From assembly GCA_009760855.2 (NCBI GenBank), contig WPIO01000010.1, positions 2,321,001 to 2,385,000 on the forward strand: DNA of 64,000 nucleotides, read 5' to 3'. This document shows, one piece after another, positions 47,588 to 56,394 of the stretch. Source of the stretch: Cristatella mucedo (taxonomy: Eukaryota; Bryozoa; Phylactolaemata; Cristatellidae). The notes under the pieces are model-generated. The model made no database searches. It was not told the origin of the DNA and was given only the letters and a program-made list of their open reading frames with translations. Within the stretch, counting starts at the first letter, position 1; each line of letters begins with the position of its first letter. A program made the translations under genes and the position numbers.

Positions 47588-50500
47588 GTATGACGTCGCC
47601 CACCGTGATTTTGCATGACCTTCCTTGTCTGTTCAGACCTCAAGGTTCTGCATTTTCTCTTCTCCAGTAGCATTACACAGAGCTTGAATTCTACTGAAAA
47701 GTTTGGTTGCTGATGTAGGCCAAACACCTGCCTATTCTGCCTGTCGATATCATACCCTAAGCGGTCTACAAGGTTCAGATCAGGCAATCGCTTGGTCACT
47801 GTATCAGCATCACAACAGATTTGCTAAAAAAAAAAAAAAAGTACTTTACTGGCATGGCAATGTGTTTGGGGGTCGTTATCTTGCAGCCACCAAATATAAC
47901 GATCCCCCAAGCAGAGTAGCTCCACTTTGCAATCCAGGTTGCTAGACCACCTAAAGGAACATGTGTTAGTTCATTCTATTTCTGATGCCATTTGTTCTAT
48001 ATGCCCACGATTACAGAAAATAAAGCTCCAGGACGTTTGATGACGTATACAGTAAAAAGTATCCAACCGAAATCAGAAATCTGTTTACCTCATTTGAAAC
48101 AAGCTGAGCTGAACTTGCATTTCAACTTTCACTCCGATATGTGAAGTATTAGCCGAGTTATGAAATTTACAAGGCACCAACCAACCCTGGAAATGAAGCT
48201 GTATAAAAGTCACAAGAATGCACCTCAACAAGCTTCAAGCATGTATCGCGATCTACAAAGGTTCGACAAGTTGGAATACAAGTCGCATAAGATGCAGAGA
48301 TCGGTAAGTTCTTTATTAGTAGATTTGCTGTTTCCGGCTTACATCCATGTTAGAAATGATCTGCATAACCATTTTTTCTTTCAAGCGGAAATTGTCAGAA
48401 CTTCCGATCTCAGTTCTAACTTATGTGCCTTTCGAAAAGTAACTTAAACACATATTCGATTGTCGGACACCTTTTAAAAGTATTTTCTCGACATTCCCGG
48501 CTAACGAGGAATATCAGGGAAATAATACTAATACATTTGATAAAGCGCGCTCAGAGAACCCAATCTTTTCTAGGTGCTTTAAATTTGCTGCTAAGGAAGC
48601 ATGATCGAATGGTTAGTGGTAGTATGCTCAATAAACAAAATAACATGGATAGGGGTGATACTCAGAGGGTCAGCATGTAAGTGTGCTTAGTGGCAGCATG
48701 CACAGTGTAAGCACGCATTAGCACATAAAGGAAAAATCACAGGGACCCACTAAATGCTGTGAAATATGTATGCGTTTTTAACTCTTTTTTAAATGTGGTC
48801 ACGTCAGTAGATGTCATGATGTTAGTCGGGAGTGAGTTCCAGGCTTTGGGAGCAAACGACCTAAAGGCACGGTCTCTAAAGGATTTCAGGTTTGTACGAG
48901 TTATAGGCAAACAGTTAGATTTCGAAAAGCGGGTGGTATTATGCTTAGCCTGGTGGGGGAGTAGATCTGATAGGTATGCTAGAGCCAAAGAATGAAGTGG
49001 CCTAAAAGTGAGTGACAAAACCTTGAAGTCGACCCATTGCTTGACTGGGAGCCAGTGCAGGTCGGCGAGAAGTGGTGAGATATGGCAACTGCAAAGCTCA
49101 CGACAGACAAGCCTAGCTGCAGAGTTTTGAACCAGCTGTAGGTGCCTAATTGCACAGACCGGTAAACCAGCAAGCAGTGAGTTATAGAAGTCAATACGGA
49201 ATGTCACAAATGTATGGACCAATTTAAATGTGGTATCCCTGTCTAAACATGCCCGAATTTTAGCAATGTTATGTAGCTGAAAGTAGGCAGACTTGGCTGT
49301 GAAGCTGATGTGGTCAGTCTAATGAAAGGTCATTTTGGAACATGTCATCTTGATTTCGTACAGATTCAACAGGAGATATGCTGACAGAGCCAATTTTGAG
49401 CATCAAAATTTTCCTATTTCTGAATCACACTTCGTTTGCCCATCACTAGTAAGTTGATTTTGTCTTTATTCAATTTAAGAAAATTCTCTGCAATCTATGT
49501 GCAGATGTCATCAATACATGCAGCAAGGGAGTTTAGAGAATTCGAGGTGCTCGAAGGCTGGGAGAGATCAAAGCAAAGGTACAACTGAGTGTCATCCGCA
49601 TAGAAGTGAAAGCCTAGATTGTGCTTGGCAATCACATCGGCAAGAGGCAGAGTATAAACCGTGAAAAAAACAGGACCAAGCGCAGATCCCTGAGGTACCC
49701 CATATTTCAGAGGTTCCTCTGATGATCTGTGTCCATTCACATCAATACTCTGGAGTCTCCCATTGAGATAAGACCTGAACCATTGCAGAGCAGTGCCGGT
49801 GATGCCCAGGCGAAATGAGAGGCACTCAATAAGGACTTGGTGATCGATAGAATCAAAAGCTGCCGAAAGATCGAGCAAAACGAGCAGAGATCCTCTACCT
49901 ATGTCTGCATTCAAGTAGGTCGTTGTTCACCTGAAGCGAATGTTGACTCTGTGGAGTGATTAGCTCTAAAACCAGACTGGAAATTATTAGCACGGTTAGA
50001 AGTTTCAATATATGAGTTCAGCTGGTCTGCCACGACTCATTCCAGTGTGTTTTTATAGGAACGGTAGAAGGGAGACTGGGCAGAAGTAGCTCGAGTTCTC
50101 TTGGTCTAGCGATGCTTTCTTGAGTAGTGGCCTGACTACTAAATTTTTTTAAGACGCTGGGATATGACCTGAGGCTAATGACAGATTTATTATGTTAGCT
50201 ATGCATGGCAGCAACAGATCAATGCACCATAGAAGCAGGATAGTGAGAATAGGGTCCAAAGAACTTATCTTCTTTGATTGGAATATGAACATCAGGACAA
50301 GGTCACTAGTAACCCCCTTGAATGTAGACATTGAGGTGCTGTATGGAATTGAGGGATAGCATTCCAGGGGGGTGCTGCCATCTTAGGGATAGACTCCATG
50401 ATCTTGTCTATATTGTTGACAAAGAAGCTAGAGAAGCAATCAGCTAAATCATCACAGGGATCATTAGGTAAGGGGCTAATGAGAGAGCGGTTAAGGAGAT

Positions 50501-53500
50501 GGTTGATCGTCGACATCAGCATTTTTGGATTGTGCATCTGTGATTCAGCAATGTTTTTATTGAAGCTAGACTCGGCCTTTGCTAGGATCGATTGGTACGA
50601 TCTACAGTAGTCCTCATATGACTTTCGATGGACAGTCAGTCCTAGTCCTGATCTTGTGCATGCTTTTTCAAGCTTGCGCCTAGTAAACCTAGATAGTTTA
50701 ATGTCTGGGCTAAACTATAGGCCGTCTGGGTGAGGGCGCACAATACACTTAGTCTGGGGAGCAAACTCGTCGAGCATGTTAGCTAGTGTAGTGTTGTAGC
50801 AATCTACCAATGATGACAGGTCGGAAGGCAGATTGAGCAGCAGATGCGAAGCAGATATTCTTGCACGGACAGCATCAATGTCAAGGGTCTTGACGTTTCG
50901 CAATTCACATGTGATTTTACATGACGAGGGCACAAGTTGTAGACTGAATGAGATCTGCGTGTAGTCAGATCAGCAGGATTTTGTAGTAATTGGTGATGAC
51001 AAAGTGGTTGTACGAGAAAATTTGGTCAAGTGTGTGACCCTCGATGTGAGTAGGACTATGCACATGAGCCACAAGAGACAGTGAGTCAGTAAGTGCACGA
51101 ATTTCAGTGCTAAAGGCATCAGATAAGTTATCATAGTGAATTTCAAAATCACTCATAATGAGGAGAGATCGATTTATTGCATACAGAATCGAAATGAGAT
51201 CGGAGAAATCTGAGGTAAAGGAGGACTTGGTACCTGGAGGGCGATAGACAACTGCCTCCATCGGTAGCTTGTTGTCAGGTGAAATCAAGACAATACATTC
51301 GAAAGACTGCTTCGAGGGTAATGCCAGTTTTGATTGATCTAGGAATGTGAAAGAAGGAGAAACCAGACGGCATAGGTCTTTAATTGTCGGGCAGTTTACC
51401 AATTTTAGCCAAGTTTCGTTCAAGGCGAGCAGGTCGAGACCTTTGTCAAAAATAAGGTTGCTTACTACTAGGGGTTAATTGCACATTGAGTGAGGATTCC
51501 AAAGACGCATTAAGTTGGTCGCCGGAGTTATGACAGGCCATGATGACCACTAAGTTAGGGAGATTCAGTGGCACATGAGGGAGATCGCAAGACAATGCTA
51601 GGAATACCAAACGAGAGGGTACTCAGCTTGCAGCTCCTTCCAAACGAGCAGCATCTCAGCCCAATCAAATATTTTCTTAGGGTACCTTTCGAAAGACAAA
51701 TATGTTAGAAATGGGAACTGAATATCTGACGAATTCCACATAAAAGAAAAAGAAAAAGTGGTTATGCAAACTACGCCTAACCCGGAAGTTAACCAGAAGC
51801 ACCAAATCTACAAATAACAAATTTACCGATCTCTGCATCACATGCGACTTGTACCCCAACTTGCCGAACCTTGGCAGATCGAGATATATGTGTGAAGCTT
51901 GTTGAGGTACTTTCTTGTGACGTATATAGCTTCATTTCCAGTGTAGGTTTGAGCCTTGTAAAATCCATAACTCGGCTAATAATTCATGTATCGGTGTGAA
52001 ATTTGAAATGCGAGTTCAGCTCTGCTTGCTTTACACGAACGTAGAAAAATTTATAATTTCGGTTGGATACATTTTGCTGGATACGTCATCAAACATCCTG
52101 GAGCTTTATTTTCTGTAATCATAGACAAGTATTATTCCCGAAATAGGCATAATTACCAAAAGTCGAGATGAGGCCAGAGTAGACGATACAAGGTGGCCAA
52201 CTCACCAAACTAATGGAACACCCATCAAAACTTAAACATCTTGGCCAGAAAAGCTTGCAGCAGTAAATATGGACATGTAGCCTAAAAACCTATTGGTCAC
52301 TTGCTCATCTTTGCTCTTAATAATAATAATAATAATAATAATGCACTTGATAAAGCACCCTCAGAGAACTCAATCTCTCTAGGCGCTTTACATTTGCTGC
52401 AAAGGGAACTTGGCTCCCAGGCAGAGCCGACCGTGGCCTGTGGAGCCCTCGGGGTGAAGCACTAGCCCTAGCCCGGCTGCTGCAGCCTGCCGGTATATGC
52501 TCAGCACCAGTAATCCACACGCTCTCACCTCAAGGGGATACGAGCTAGAGCAGATTTCTAACGGACGAGAGAGCTACTGCATGCTTGCAAAGACAGCCAG
52601 CTCCAGGAGCATCGAACGAATAAATTTCACACGCAACATCAAGGAGCAGTCACACTGCAAAATTCCATAGCCTCAGAGCGATAACAATCGGTGTGGTGCG
52701 CCTCAATGAAACCATAAAACAGTAGACTGCCAGCAAGCATTTTGACGACCAACAACGGTCGTGCGCCGGAAGAGCTGGGCACAGCTTCGAAATATAAGAC
52801 AGAAGAAACAGCACTACGAAGCTAGGTGGGTGATACCTAACCTGCGCTATTTCATGCTCCAATGCGGCACTTCACCTCCACCGAGCCAAGCATTATCCGG
52901 ACGTTCAGGCGGTCGTGCAAACTCATGAAAAAAAAACTGCAGGAATAATTAATGCGAAGCTCTCAAGTCAATGACATCAATATGCAGCGAATTGCTATCG
53001 GGTTCCACACAAATGCACTGGCTTCCGAAGCCAAAACTGCTCCTTAAGTCCTTGTGAGTAGGCTGACTGAGCTAGCAATACTATTGGGATTAAATTCTGA
53101 GCAAGTAACAAAAAATATAGTACTAGGGATTAATTCTAGCAAGAAGCAAAAATACAAGAGAATCCAACTAGGTCGGAGCAGAGCCATGAATATTTAGATC
53201 AATGTAGAGAGCCGTTGAGCTCAACTGAAATTCTAAAAAGTCTAGTATAGTATGGCCTACAAATTTCAGGTTGCCGGTAGCAATTCATGGAATAGGCAGA
53301 TGCACTGCACTTTGCTTTACTGCTTCTTACCACTTCTCGTGCTTCCTCGAGGAGCTTCTCCACTTGAGCACAAGTGGCTCTCTTTGTATCTACAGAATTA
53401 CAATTGTAAAACGAGATAGCTTTCATCATGTGACCCAATGCAATGAGCAGTCGTGACTTAAAAACGGTTAAAAAGTTGTGAACACACCCCTCGCCACCCT

Positions 53501-56097
53501 AGACCCAAAGAATTAAACCAATTTGGGCCCCTAAAGCGAACAGGGGCCATGTTGCTTCTATTCACACCGCTCCCCCTTGCTTGCAGCTGCAGTTCGGCAG
53601 GACACTGGCAGCAGCAGCACATGCACAGCAGCAACAACCATAATAACATAAACGTGTGTAATGCGATCCAAGAGAACTATAACTCTTTCTAGGCACTGTA
53701 CACATACTGGAAAGGAAGCACATCGATTCGTTAGTGATAATATGTAAAATTTCAGCATGCATAAGCAAAGAGCAATTCACATGGACAGAGCAACTGCAGT
53801 GCAAAGAAGGTGAGATTTTAGCTCCTTCTAGAATGCCATCAAGTCAGAGAAAACTACCTGCAATGACTTTGTACCATATAAGTATCAGCTAAACATGCAT
53901 CTGCTCCATTCAGCTTTCCATGTGCCCGTGACCTTGTATTGTTCCTGTGTGAGGTACATGCCCACCTGTGCATGAGTTTGTGAATTGTACTATCCAGGGG
54001 TCCTACTGTCCGGTGGCCCCGACTGTCTTCCTGTATGCTTTAGCATGCTGGCAAATTATATCATACTTGTGCATGCATGGTTAAGCACAATACTGGCCGT
54101 CATTAACCCTAGGTAACTTATTCTCTTCAGTGAGTTAAAAAGTGCCTGGATTGAGATTTCGTTTTCTCCTATGGTACTATACACAACGACTATTACTATT
54201 ACTATTATTAAGAGGATTGCATGATGTTAGCTGGTAGTGAGTTCAAGGTTTGGAGAGCATGCAAACTGAAGGCATGGTCTCCAAATGATTTTAGGCTCTT
54301 TAGAGGCACAGCTAAATCTCTTTAGTACAGGGAGCGGGTGGTACAATACGAAGTCTGTTTGGGAAGTATTTCAGTTGAGAAGGCTGGGGCAAAAGAATGA
54401 AGGCGCCTAAAAGTGAGTGACAGACCCTTGAACTCGATATGCTGCTTGCTGGGGAGACGTGTGTAGGTTGGTGAGAAGTGGTCGTTACACGACAGACAAG
54501 CCTAACTGGAGAGTCTTGCACCTTAGCAATTAGCTAAGCAGGCAGCATTCGAATATGAAACAACCACCCCAACCCGAGCTGCAAAGCTGCTGCAGCCTTC
54601 TTATGCAGCTACCAGCTGTGAAATCCTGAATCCCAAAACTGTTGGATTCCAATCAATCCTTTAGCAACTGATGCCAAAATCAGAGGCATAAAAATACTAA
54701 TGACTGATAGCAACACATTCAAGCACTGGCTTTGCTCTATAAGAACAGAAGACAACGCACCTGCGGTTACATGCACCATTTTCAATATCTTGCTTTGCCT
54801 GACCGAGCTTTTGCCAATGCAGTCAATGAACAATAAATATCGCCGATTAATATAAGGAGACCATGGGCTTCAAATGCTTCTCACATTAGGGATCTCTATA
54901 ACAGGGCGGTCTTGGTTTGAAAAAAATATCTCTTTTGAGGGACCTTGTTTAGTTCTCTGCAAATCATGCAGAGTCTTCAGCACAGCAATGACTGCCATTT
55001 TAGCACAGACAATTTTGCATGTGCAGAACTACTGTATGTGCTCAGGCTATCAGGGGGTTGCAGTCTCTGAGACAGAGCTGAGCGAATCACGCATAGTCCT
55101 CAGCACCACAATGACTGCTGCATACCAGTTTACTTTCCGGCTGGCGGGAATTTGTAAGCTCGGAAACCATTGAAAGGTGAACTAGGGCCAGTTGAGATTT
55201 ATTAACCGCTCCTTAAGTAGCACTGTCGACACGGTTGGGTTGCAGACGGAGGCGAGGCTTTACCTTGAACATATAACACCAGGTACATATAACAGAAAGC
55301 AGCTCTGGACATAAATAGCGCTGGGTAACTACCAAGTTCAGTCTGCCTACATAAAAACCTTATAATTTACGCAGCACCTACAATCTCCATCTTTTAAGTG
55401 CCTAGCACTTGGCCAATAATGAAGCGCATTTATTGCAGCTAATTACACTCGCTTACGCGTGCTCTCGTGGGTCACCATCTTCAGTAAATTAAGCTGCCCA
55501 AGAAAAAGGAGAAACAAATAATACGTCTATGATAAATAGTTTCAAACAGTCGGTAGTCTCTAACGTATCCAATAGCTGTAGGGCTTTTTCCGCGGTCAGG
55601 AGAAGTAACCCGTTGGCCAGCTTAGCTAGCGACACTTAATGCGCTCATAACGGCCTGTGATGTGCGGTGATAGATGATTCCTAAGTCAAAGTAAATTGAA
55701 TAGCTATCAGATAATAAATTGGTCTCAAGACCACATGGACTACTAACGAATACAGCGGCGATAGGGCGCGGCTCAACACCCTCAGACTCCTTCCACTGCT
55801 AGGCAGACCAAGGACCGGCAGAGCCAAAGGTTTGCAATTTGAGAAATATAGCACTAACATAAAAATGACGTGAATTTTTTTCCGGATCCAGTCTCGTCGT
55901 TGCAGACACAGACGAGACGCAAGGTAGGTCCAAACGAGAAGCAGCCTGAAAACTCGCCCTGCCAGAGGTAAGCAATCGGCAAGCGCATCAACATGCTGGT
56001 TACCTCCGGTGAGGTTTCTTATTTTCCCAACCTTTACGGTGATCTCTGCCGTCAGACCCGAATATTGATGTTCGTAAGAGTCCAAAAGGTTTGCCAT
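31617..56097 (-). CDS. VTI1A: VTI1A, Qb-SNARE (vesicle transport through interaction with t-SNAREs 1A)
   Basis: Seven exons join in phase (coding lengths 94, 59, 111, 84, 156, 62 and 97 nt; 663 nt in all) to a 220-residue protein. Human VTI1A is of similar length. Residues 1-90 form the Vti1 N-terminal helical domain (YEHQYSGLTAEIT near residue 8; CAQVEKLLEEA near 38). Residues about 120-186 are the SNARE coiled coil (LLDNTESIERS, then TQRQQINKTRERLKETD). Residues 195-217 are a Val/Leu-rich membrane anchor followed by a short HRK tail. Vti1a acts in Golgi and endosome fusion as the Qb helix of four-helix SNARE bundles. Gln158 aligns with the ionic zero layer. All introns have GT-AG ends. The start at 56097 has a good context (gaagccatgg) and matches the family N-terminus, but the frame stays open upstream to another ATG at 56217. 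Assembly was by eye without transcript data. Confidence 0.93.
31796..31846. repeat. (TTTA)n microsatellite in intron 6
   Basis: Imperfect TTTA/TTTAT repeats starting about 85 bp from the exon 7 acceptor. On the transcribed minus strand this is A/T-rich sequence upstream of the acceptor. Confidence 0.85.
32090..32260 (+). mobile_element. L2-B LINE, 3'-terminal fragment
   Basis: Matches the 3' end of the longer L2-B copy near 36800-36950: gttggctacctaatgtgtac, then accgaaagctgcttaggctt, then ggctttgcggtataacaggc. Confidence 0.7.
32690..33445 (+). mobile_element. L2-A LINE relic in VTI1A intron 6, carrying a 94-bp insert
   Basis: Degenerate ORF2 C-terminal sequence (ccaaagcctggatctcactc at about 33070) and a 3' hairpin with an (ATT)n tail at 33375-33445. 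It is interrupted at 33164-33257 by a near-perfect copy of VTI1A 3' UTR sequence. Confidence 0.78.
33164..33257. repeat. 94-bp duplicated segment, copy 2 (intron 6)
   Basis: Direct copy of 31101-31194 inside an L2-A relic. The LINE around it is heavily mutated while this segment is almost unchanged, so it arrived later or was homogenised. Confidence 0.95.
33860..34500. mobile_element. L2-B-like LINE relics
   Basis: 33860-34300 (plus) shows a decayed C-terminal ORF2 (acatttcttctagattactg resembles the SRLDYCNS codons). From 34380 the minus strand matches a short stretch of L2-B (gagaaccagggagctagtaa against the complement of 36270-36295). Boundaries are rough. Confidence 0.5.
35018..35079 (-). 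CDS. VTI1A: VTI1A coding exon 6 (residues 169-189)
   Basis: Acceptor atattacag, donor gtgaga. Reads LKETDAVLGKSSRVLSGMMK and ends two bases into an Arg codon completed by exon 7. The preceding intron is only 149 bp. Confidence 0.95.
35229..35384 (-). CDS. VTI1A: VTI1A coding exon 5 (residues 117-168), SNARE motif
   Basis: Acceptor ttcgttgaag, donor gtatgg, phase 0 at both ends. It holds most of the SNARE heptads, including LLDNTESIERS and DLHTQRQQINKTRER. The first Gln of TQRQQ is residue 158, the zero-layer position. Confidence 0.95.
35445..35668 (+). mobile_element. L2-A LINE, 3'-terminal fragment close to VTI1A exon 5
   Basis: The 3' untranslated part (gctgccactaaccacatttg) and a weakened hairpin (gcctagaaagagatcaag, ttatctgaggctgc), then (ATT)n. 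Its 5' edge is about 60 bp from the exon 5 acceptor, in antisense to the gene. Confidence 0.82.
35820..36950 (+). mobile_element. L2-B LINE, longest copy
   Basis: A region just past the RT core (ttccttaaattaaacgatga codes FLKLNDDKT), then EHPKHAAGLGN, the LEYCNSILVGLSKTAIKPL segment near 36300, the WLPV region near 36430 and the family 3' end at 36800-36950. Frames are broken throughout. Confidence 0.75.
36955..37490 (-). mobile_element. L2-A LINE, 3' fragment
   Basis: Runs from the (AAT)n tail and hairpin at 36960-37020 into the ORF2 C-terminal codons (minus frames include FYRSLLGPFILWLQ in a shifted phase). Confidence 0.85.
37491..38861. other. VTI1A intron 4, GC-rich unique part
   Basis: Contains a short GATA repeat at 37571-37586 and GC-rich DNA with overlapping open frames on both strands (for example 37585-37947 and 37644-38129). 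None has a recognisable domain. Confidence 0.45.
38862..38945 (-). CDS. VTI1A: VTI1A coding exon 4 (residues 89-116)
   Basis: Acceptor tttgtttgtag, donor gtagtg. Reads AFSDEVMRTELLENED in its middle, aligning to the YSDEVRNELLG segment that links the N-terminal domain to the SNARE motif. Confidence 0.9.
39230..39540 (-). mobile_element. L2-A LINE, old ORF2 fragment
   Basis: The minus frame at 39341-39562 keeps FNILSLTFWSVFSLAPAYLS and matches the L2-A FKVLSLTFRSLHSMAPAYLS region with many changes. Confidence 0.7.
39545..39700 (-). mobile_element. SINE-2 copy inside the L2-A relic
   Basis: From low to high coordinates: AT-rich tail, hairpin (agcactctaggataacttaa, tctctatacaggcac), then the tRNA-like head reading on the minus strand. 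L2-A sequence resumes beyond it, so the SINE was inserted into the LINE. Confidence 0.7.
39701..39870 (-). mobile_element. L2-A LINE fragment beyond the SINE insertion
   Basis: gttttgcaccaactgcaagc and catggactagctagctgtgg correspond to the LVQNS and LVHAF codons of L2-A on the minus strand. Confidence 0.7.
40330..40440 (-). CDS. VTI1A: VTI1A coding exon 3 (residues 52-88)
   Basis: Acceptor ttcttctag, donor gtgagt. Begins LEQMDLEFRGLPP, with the strongly conserved LEQMDLE motif, and ends with EVANLEREY. Confidence 0.95.
40487..40562. repeat. Short GC-rich tandem repeats
   Basis: Repeats of gcacgtgagccacg-like units followed by gggcgacaac repeats, just inside intron 2. Confidence 0.7.
42179..42302. 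repeat. (GT)n microsatellite, interrupted
   Basis: GT dinucleotides with regular gcacgcgagt interruptions, giving a higher-order repeat of about 36-40 bp. Confidence 0.92.
43620..44400 (-). pseudogene. Possible decayed coding region, family unknown
   Basis: The minus strand reads MVQWLRKHKVAYRFDCKHLT onward through VSAPMDDLFNEGFGPARRY (44375-44178). After stops the same strand continues with NKLAFLDPGCGAFDQ and, near 43750, DRCPCYPKNRD. The residue composition looks protein-like, and the breaks are consistent with a dead transposase or retrocopy. I cannot name a family, and chance is possible. Confidence 0.25.
44944..45073. repeat. (TA)n tract with three nested palindromes
   Basis: tgtgtgtat...atacacaca forms a hairpin at 44944-44997. 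ttttata...tataaaa at about 44998-45027 forms a second. aaaatctcgatgt (45024-45036) pairs perfectly with acatcgagatttt (45061-45073) across a TA loop. Confidence 0.92.
45405..46015 (-). mobile_element. L2-A LINE, well-preserved 3' fragment
   Basis: (AAT)n tail, hairpin, 3' untranslated region, then a 114-codon minus frame (45675-46019) ending in the family C-terminus and containing LHWLPVKQRIDFKVLSLTSR and SYAPKAWNSLPTC. It is 5'-truncated at the CRERRSCHITPLL codons. Confidence 0.92.
46016..47547. other. VTI1A intron 2, unique part
   Basis: AT-rich DNA with a C-run at 47049-47060. Overlapping plus frames at 46899-47450 have no recognisable domain. Confidence 0.4.
47548..47584. repeat. (TA)n microsatellite
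   Basis: About 18 TA units. Confidence 0.93.
47590..47990 (-). pseudogene. Tc1/mariner transposase relic, C-terminal part
   Basis: The minus strand reads LQDNDPQTHCHASK (plus complement near 47860-47905), matching the Tc1-family box around the second catalytic Asp (QDNDPKHTSK type). About 100 bases on comes RLPDLNLVDRLGYDIDR, matching the SPDLNPIEHLWD type motif. It ends NHGGRRHTKY, matching the family C-terminus. A poly-A/T run and shifts break the frame. Terminal inverted repeats were not found. Confidence 0.7.
48009..48470 (+). repeat. Unclassified ~450-bp repeat, copy 1
   Basis: Shares long diverged similarity with the inverted copy at 51680-52121. It starts with ttacagaaaataaagctcca, includes aagttggaatacaagtcgca, and ends near ctttcgaaaagtaactta. 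A partly conserved frame (YKSHKMQRSV ... LLVDL ... LHNHFFF ... FRKVT) is shared by both copies. Confidence 0.8.
48525..51540 (-). mobile_element. L2-A LINE, most complete copy (endonuclease to 3' hairpin)
   Basis: From high to low coordinates on the minus strand: APE endonuclease start (about 51450), endonuclease core (51423-50965), linker and RT N-terminal region (50933-50149), RT core with YADD (49914-49495), C-terminal domain (49222-48737), 3' untranslated region, hairpin and tail at 48525. It lies in VTI1A intron 2 in the same orientation as the gene and between two inverted copies of another repeat. Confidence 0.9.
48737..51450 (-). pseudogene. L2-A ORF2 (endonuclease/reverse transcriptase), inactivated
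   Basis: Order of readable segments: LLALNETWLK (metal-binding Glu of the APE domain), VVYRPPGTKSS, MSDFEIHYDN (where intact elements usually have a GDFN-like box), EGHTLDQIFS, then the RT with LLVLLDLSAAFDSIDHQVLI, YGVPQGSALGPVFFTVY and FHFYADDTQLYL, and the C-terminal LHWLPVKQWVDFKVLSLTFR. Stops and frameshifts separate the segments, so no full-length protein can be made. In intact L2 elements this polyprotein nicks the target and copies the RNA into it. Confidence 0.88.
51541..51679. other. Possible L2-A 5' sequence
   Basis: Unassigned sequence between the endonuclease start and the inverted repeat. Likely the start of the LINE or its 5' UTR. Confidence 0.35.
51680..52121 (-). repeat. Unclassified ~450-bp repeat, copy 2 (inverted)
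   Basis: Minus-strand counterpart of 48009-48470: begins ttacagaaaataaagctcca when read on the minus strand and ends near ctttcgaaaggtacccta. Overall visibly diverged from copy 1. Confidence 0.8.
52315..52410 (-). mobile_element. L2-A 3' tail fragment
   Basis: (AAT)n then agcaccctcagagaactcaa and tctctctaggcgc, then the gctgcaaagggaac segment. Only the terminal 90 bp is present. Confidence 0.85.
52411..53330. other. VTI1A intron 2, unique part
   Basis: No gene or repeat recognised between the LINE tail and exon 2. Confidence 0.45.
53331..53389 (-). CDS. VTI1A: VTI1A coding exon 2 (residues 32-51)
   Basis: Acceptor ctgtag, donor gtaaga. Reads DTKRATCAQVEKLLEEAREV, matching the VEKQLEEAKE region of the family. 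At 59 nt it is the shortest exon. Confidence 0.9.
53645..53870 (-). mobile_element. L2-A LINE, diverged 3' fragment
   Basis: atgcgatccaagagaactat and aactctttctaggcactgta form the minus-strand hairpin with several changes. Confidence 0.65.
53871..54205 (+). mobile_element. L2-type LINE, 3' fragment in opposite orientation
   Basis: aacatgcatctgctccattc, then a long 3' untranslated region, and a plus-strand hairpin (gtgcctggattgagatttcg, tctcctatggtac) with an (ATT)n tail. Together with the flanking minus copies this is a nest of insertions. Confidence 0.55.
54215..54525 (-). mobile_element. L2-A LINE, diverged ORF2 fragment
   Basis: gtgagttcaaggtttggaga, then atggtctccaaatgatttta match the minus-strand L2-A string around the YAPKAWNSLP codons. 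Confidence 0.7.
54526..56003. other. VTI1A intron 1, unique part
   Basis: Between the LINE fragments and exon 1. No repeat recognised. The 99-codon plus frame at 54874-55173 contains two diverged gcagagtcttcagcacagca-like direct repeats about 130 bp apart (agagtcttcagcacagcaat and atagtcctcagcaccacaat) but no known domain. Confidence 0.4.
56004..56097 (-). CDS. VTI1A: VTI1A coding exon 1 (residues 1-31)
   Basis: Begins MANLLDSYEHQYSGLTAEIT and ends after ACCGGAG with donor gtaacc (phase 1). The family N-terminal motif, a Tyr-Glu pair followed by LTAEIT, is present. Confidence 0.92.
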
Positions 56098-56250
56098 GGC
56101 TTCAGACTGCACTGTCAACACCGTCTTATTTACTTCCGTTCGGATACAATGGAGAACTGAAACGGGCACGCTGTGACGGTCTCTTTGGGAAGACCCCCAC
56201 AGTTCCCTCTCGCTCATTAGGTGTGTAAAAAAAAAGGTAAATCCATGTTG
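56098..56250 (-). promoter_or_regulatory. VTI1A: Probable 5' UTR and proximal promoter of VTI1A
   Basis: Directly upstream of the start codon. No clear TATA box. The coding frame stays open through this stretch to an ATG at 56217-56215, so either it is untranslated or it encodes a 40-residue N-terminal extension. SINEs begin at about 56285 and would bound a compact promoter. Confidence 0.4.
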
Positions 56251-56284
56251 TTTAAATAGCCTTATTTAAACATATGCAGACGAG

Positions 56285-56390
56285 CTGTTGTGGCTATCAC
56301 CATCTTTACAGTGGGTAGTGCGGAGTTATCTACTGCATGTTTCGAACCCACGACCTGGTCGTGAAGTACGTACGAGACTATGTACCGCAG
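56285..56390 (-). mobile_element. SINE-1 fragment
   Basis: ctatcaccatctttacagtg and the B-box complement tttcgaacccacgacctggt. Tandem with the next copy. Confidence 0.7.
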
Positions 56391-56394
56391 CGCT

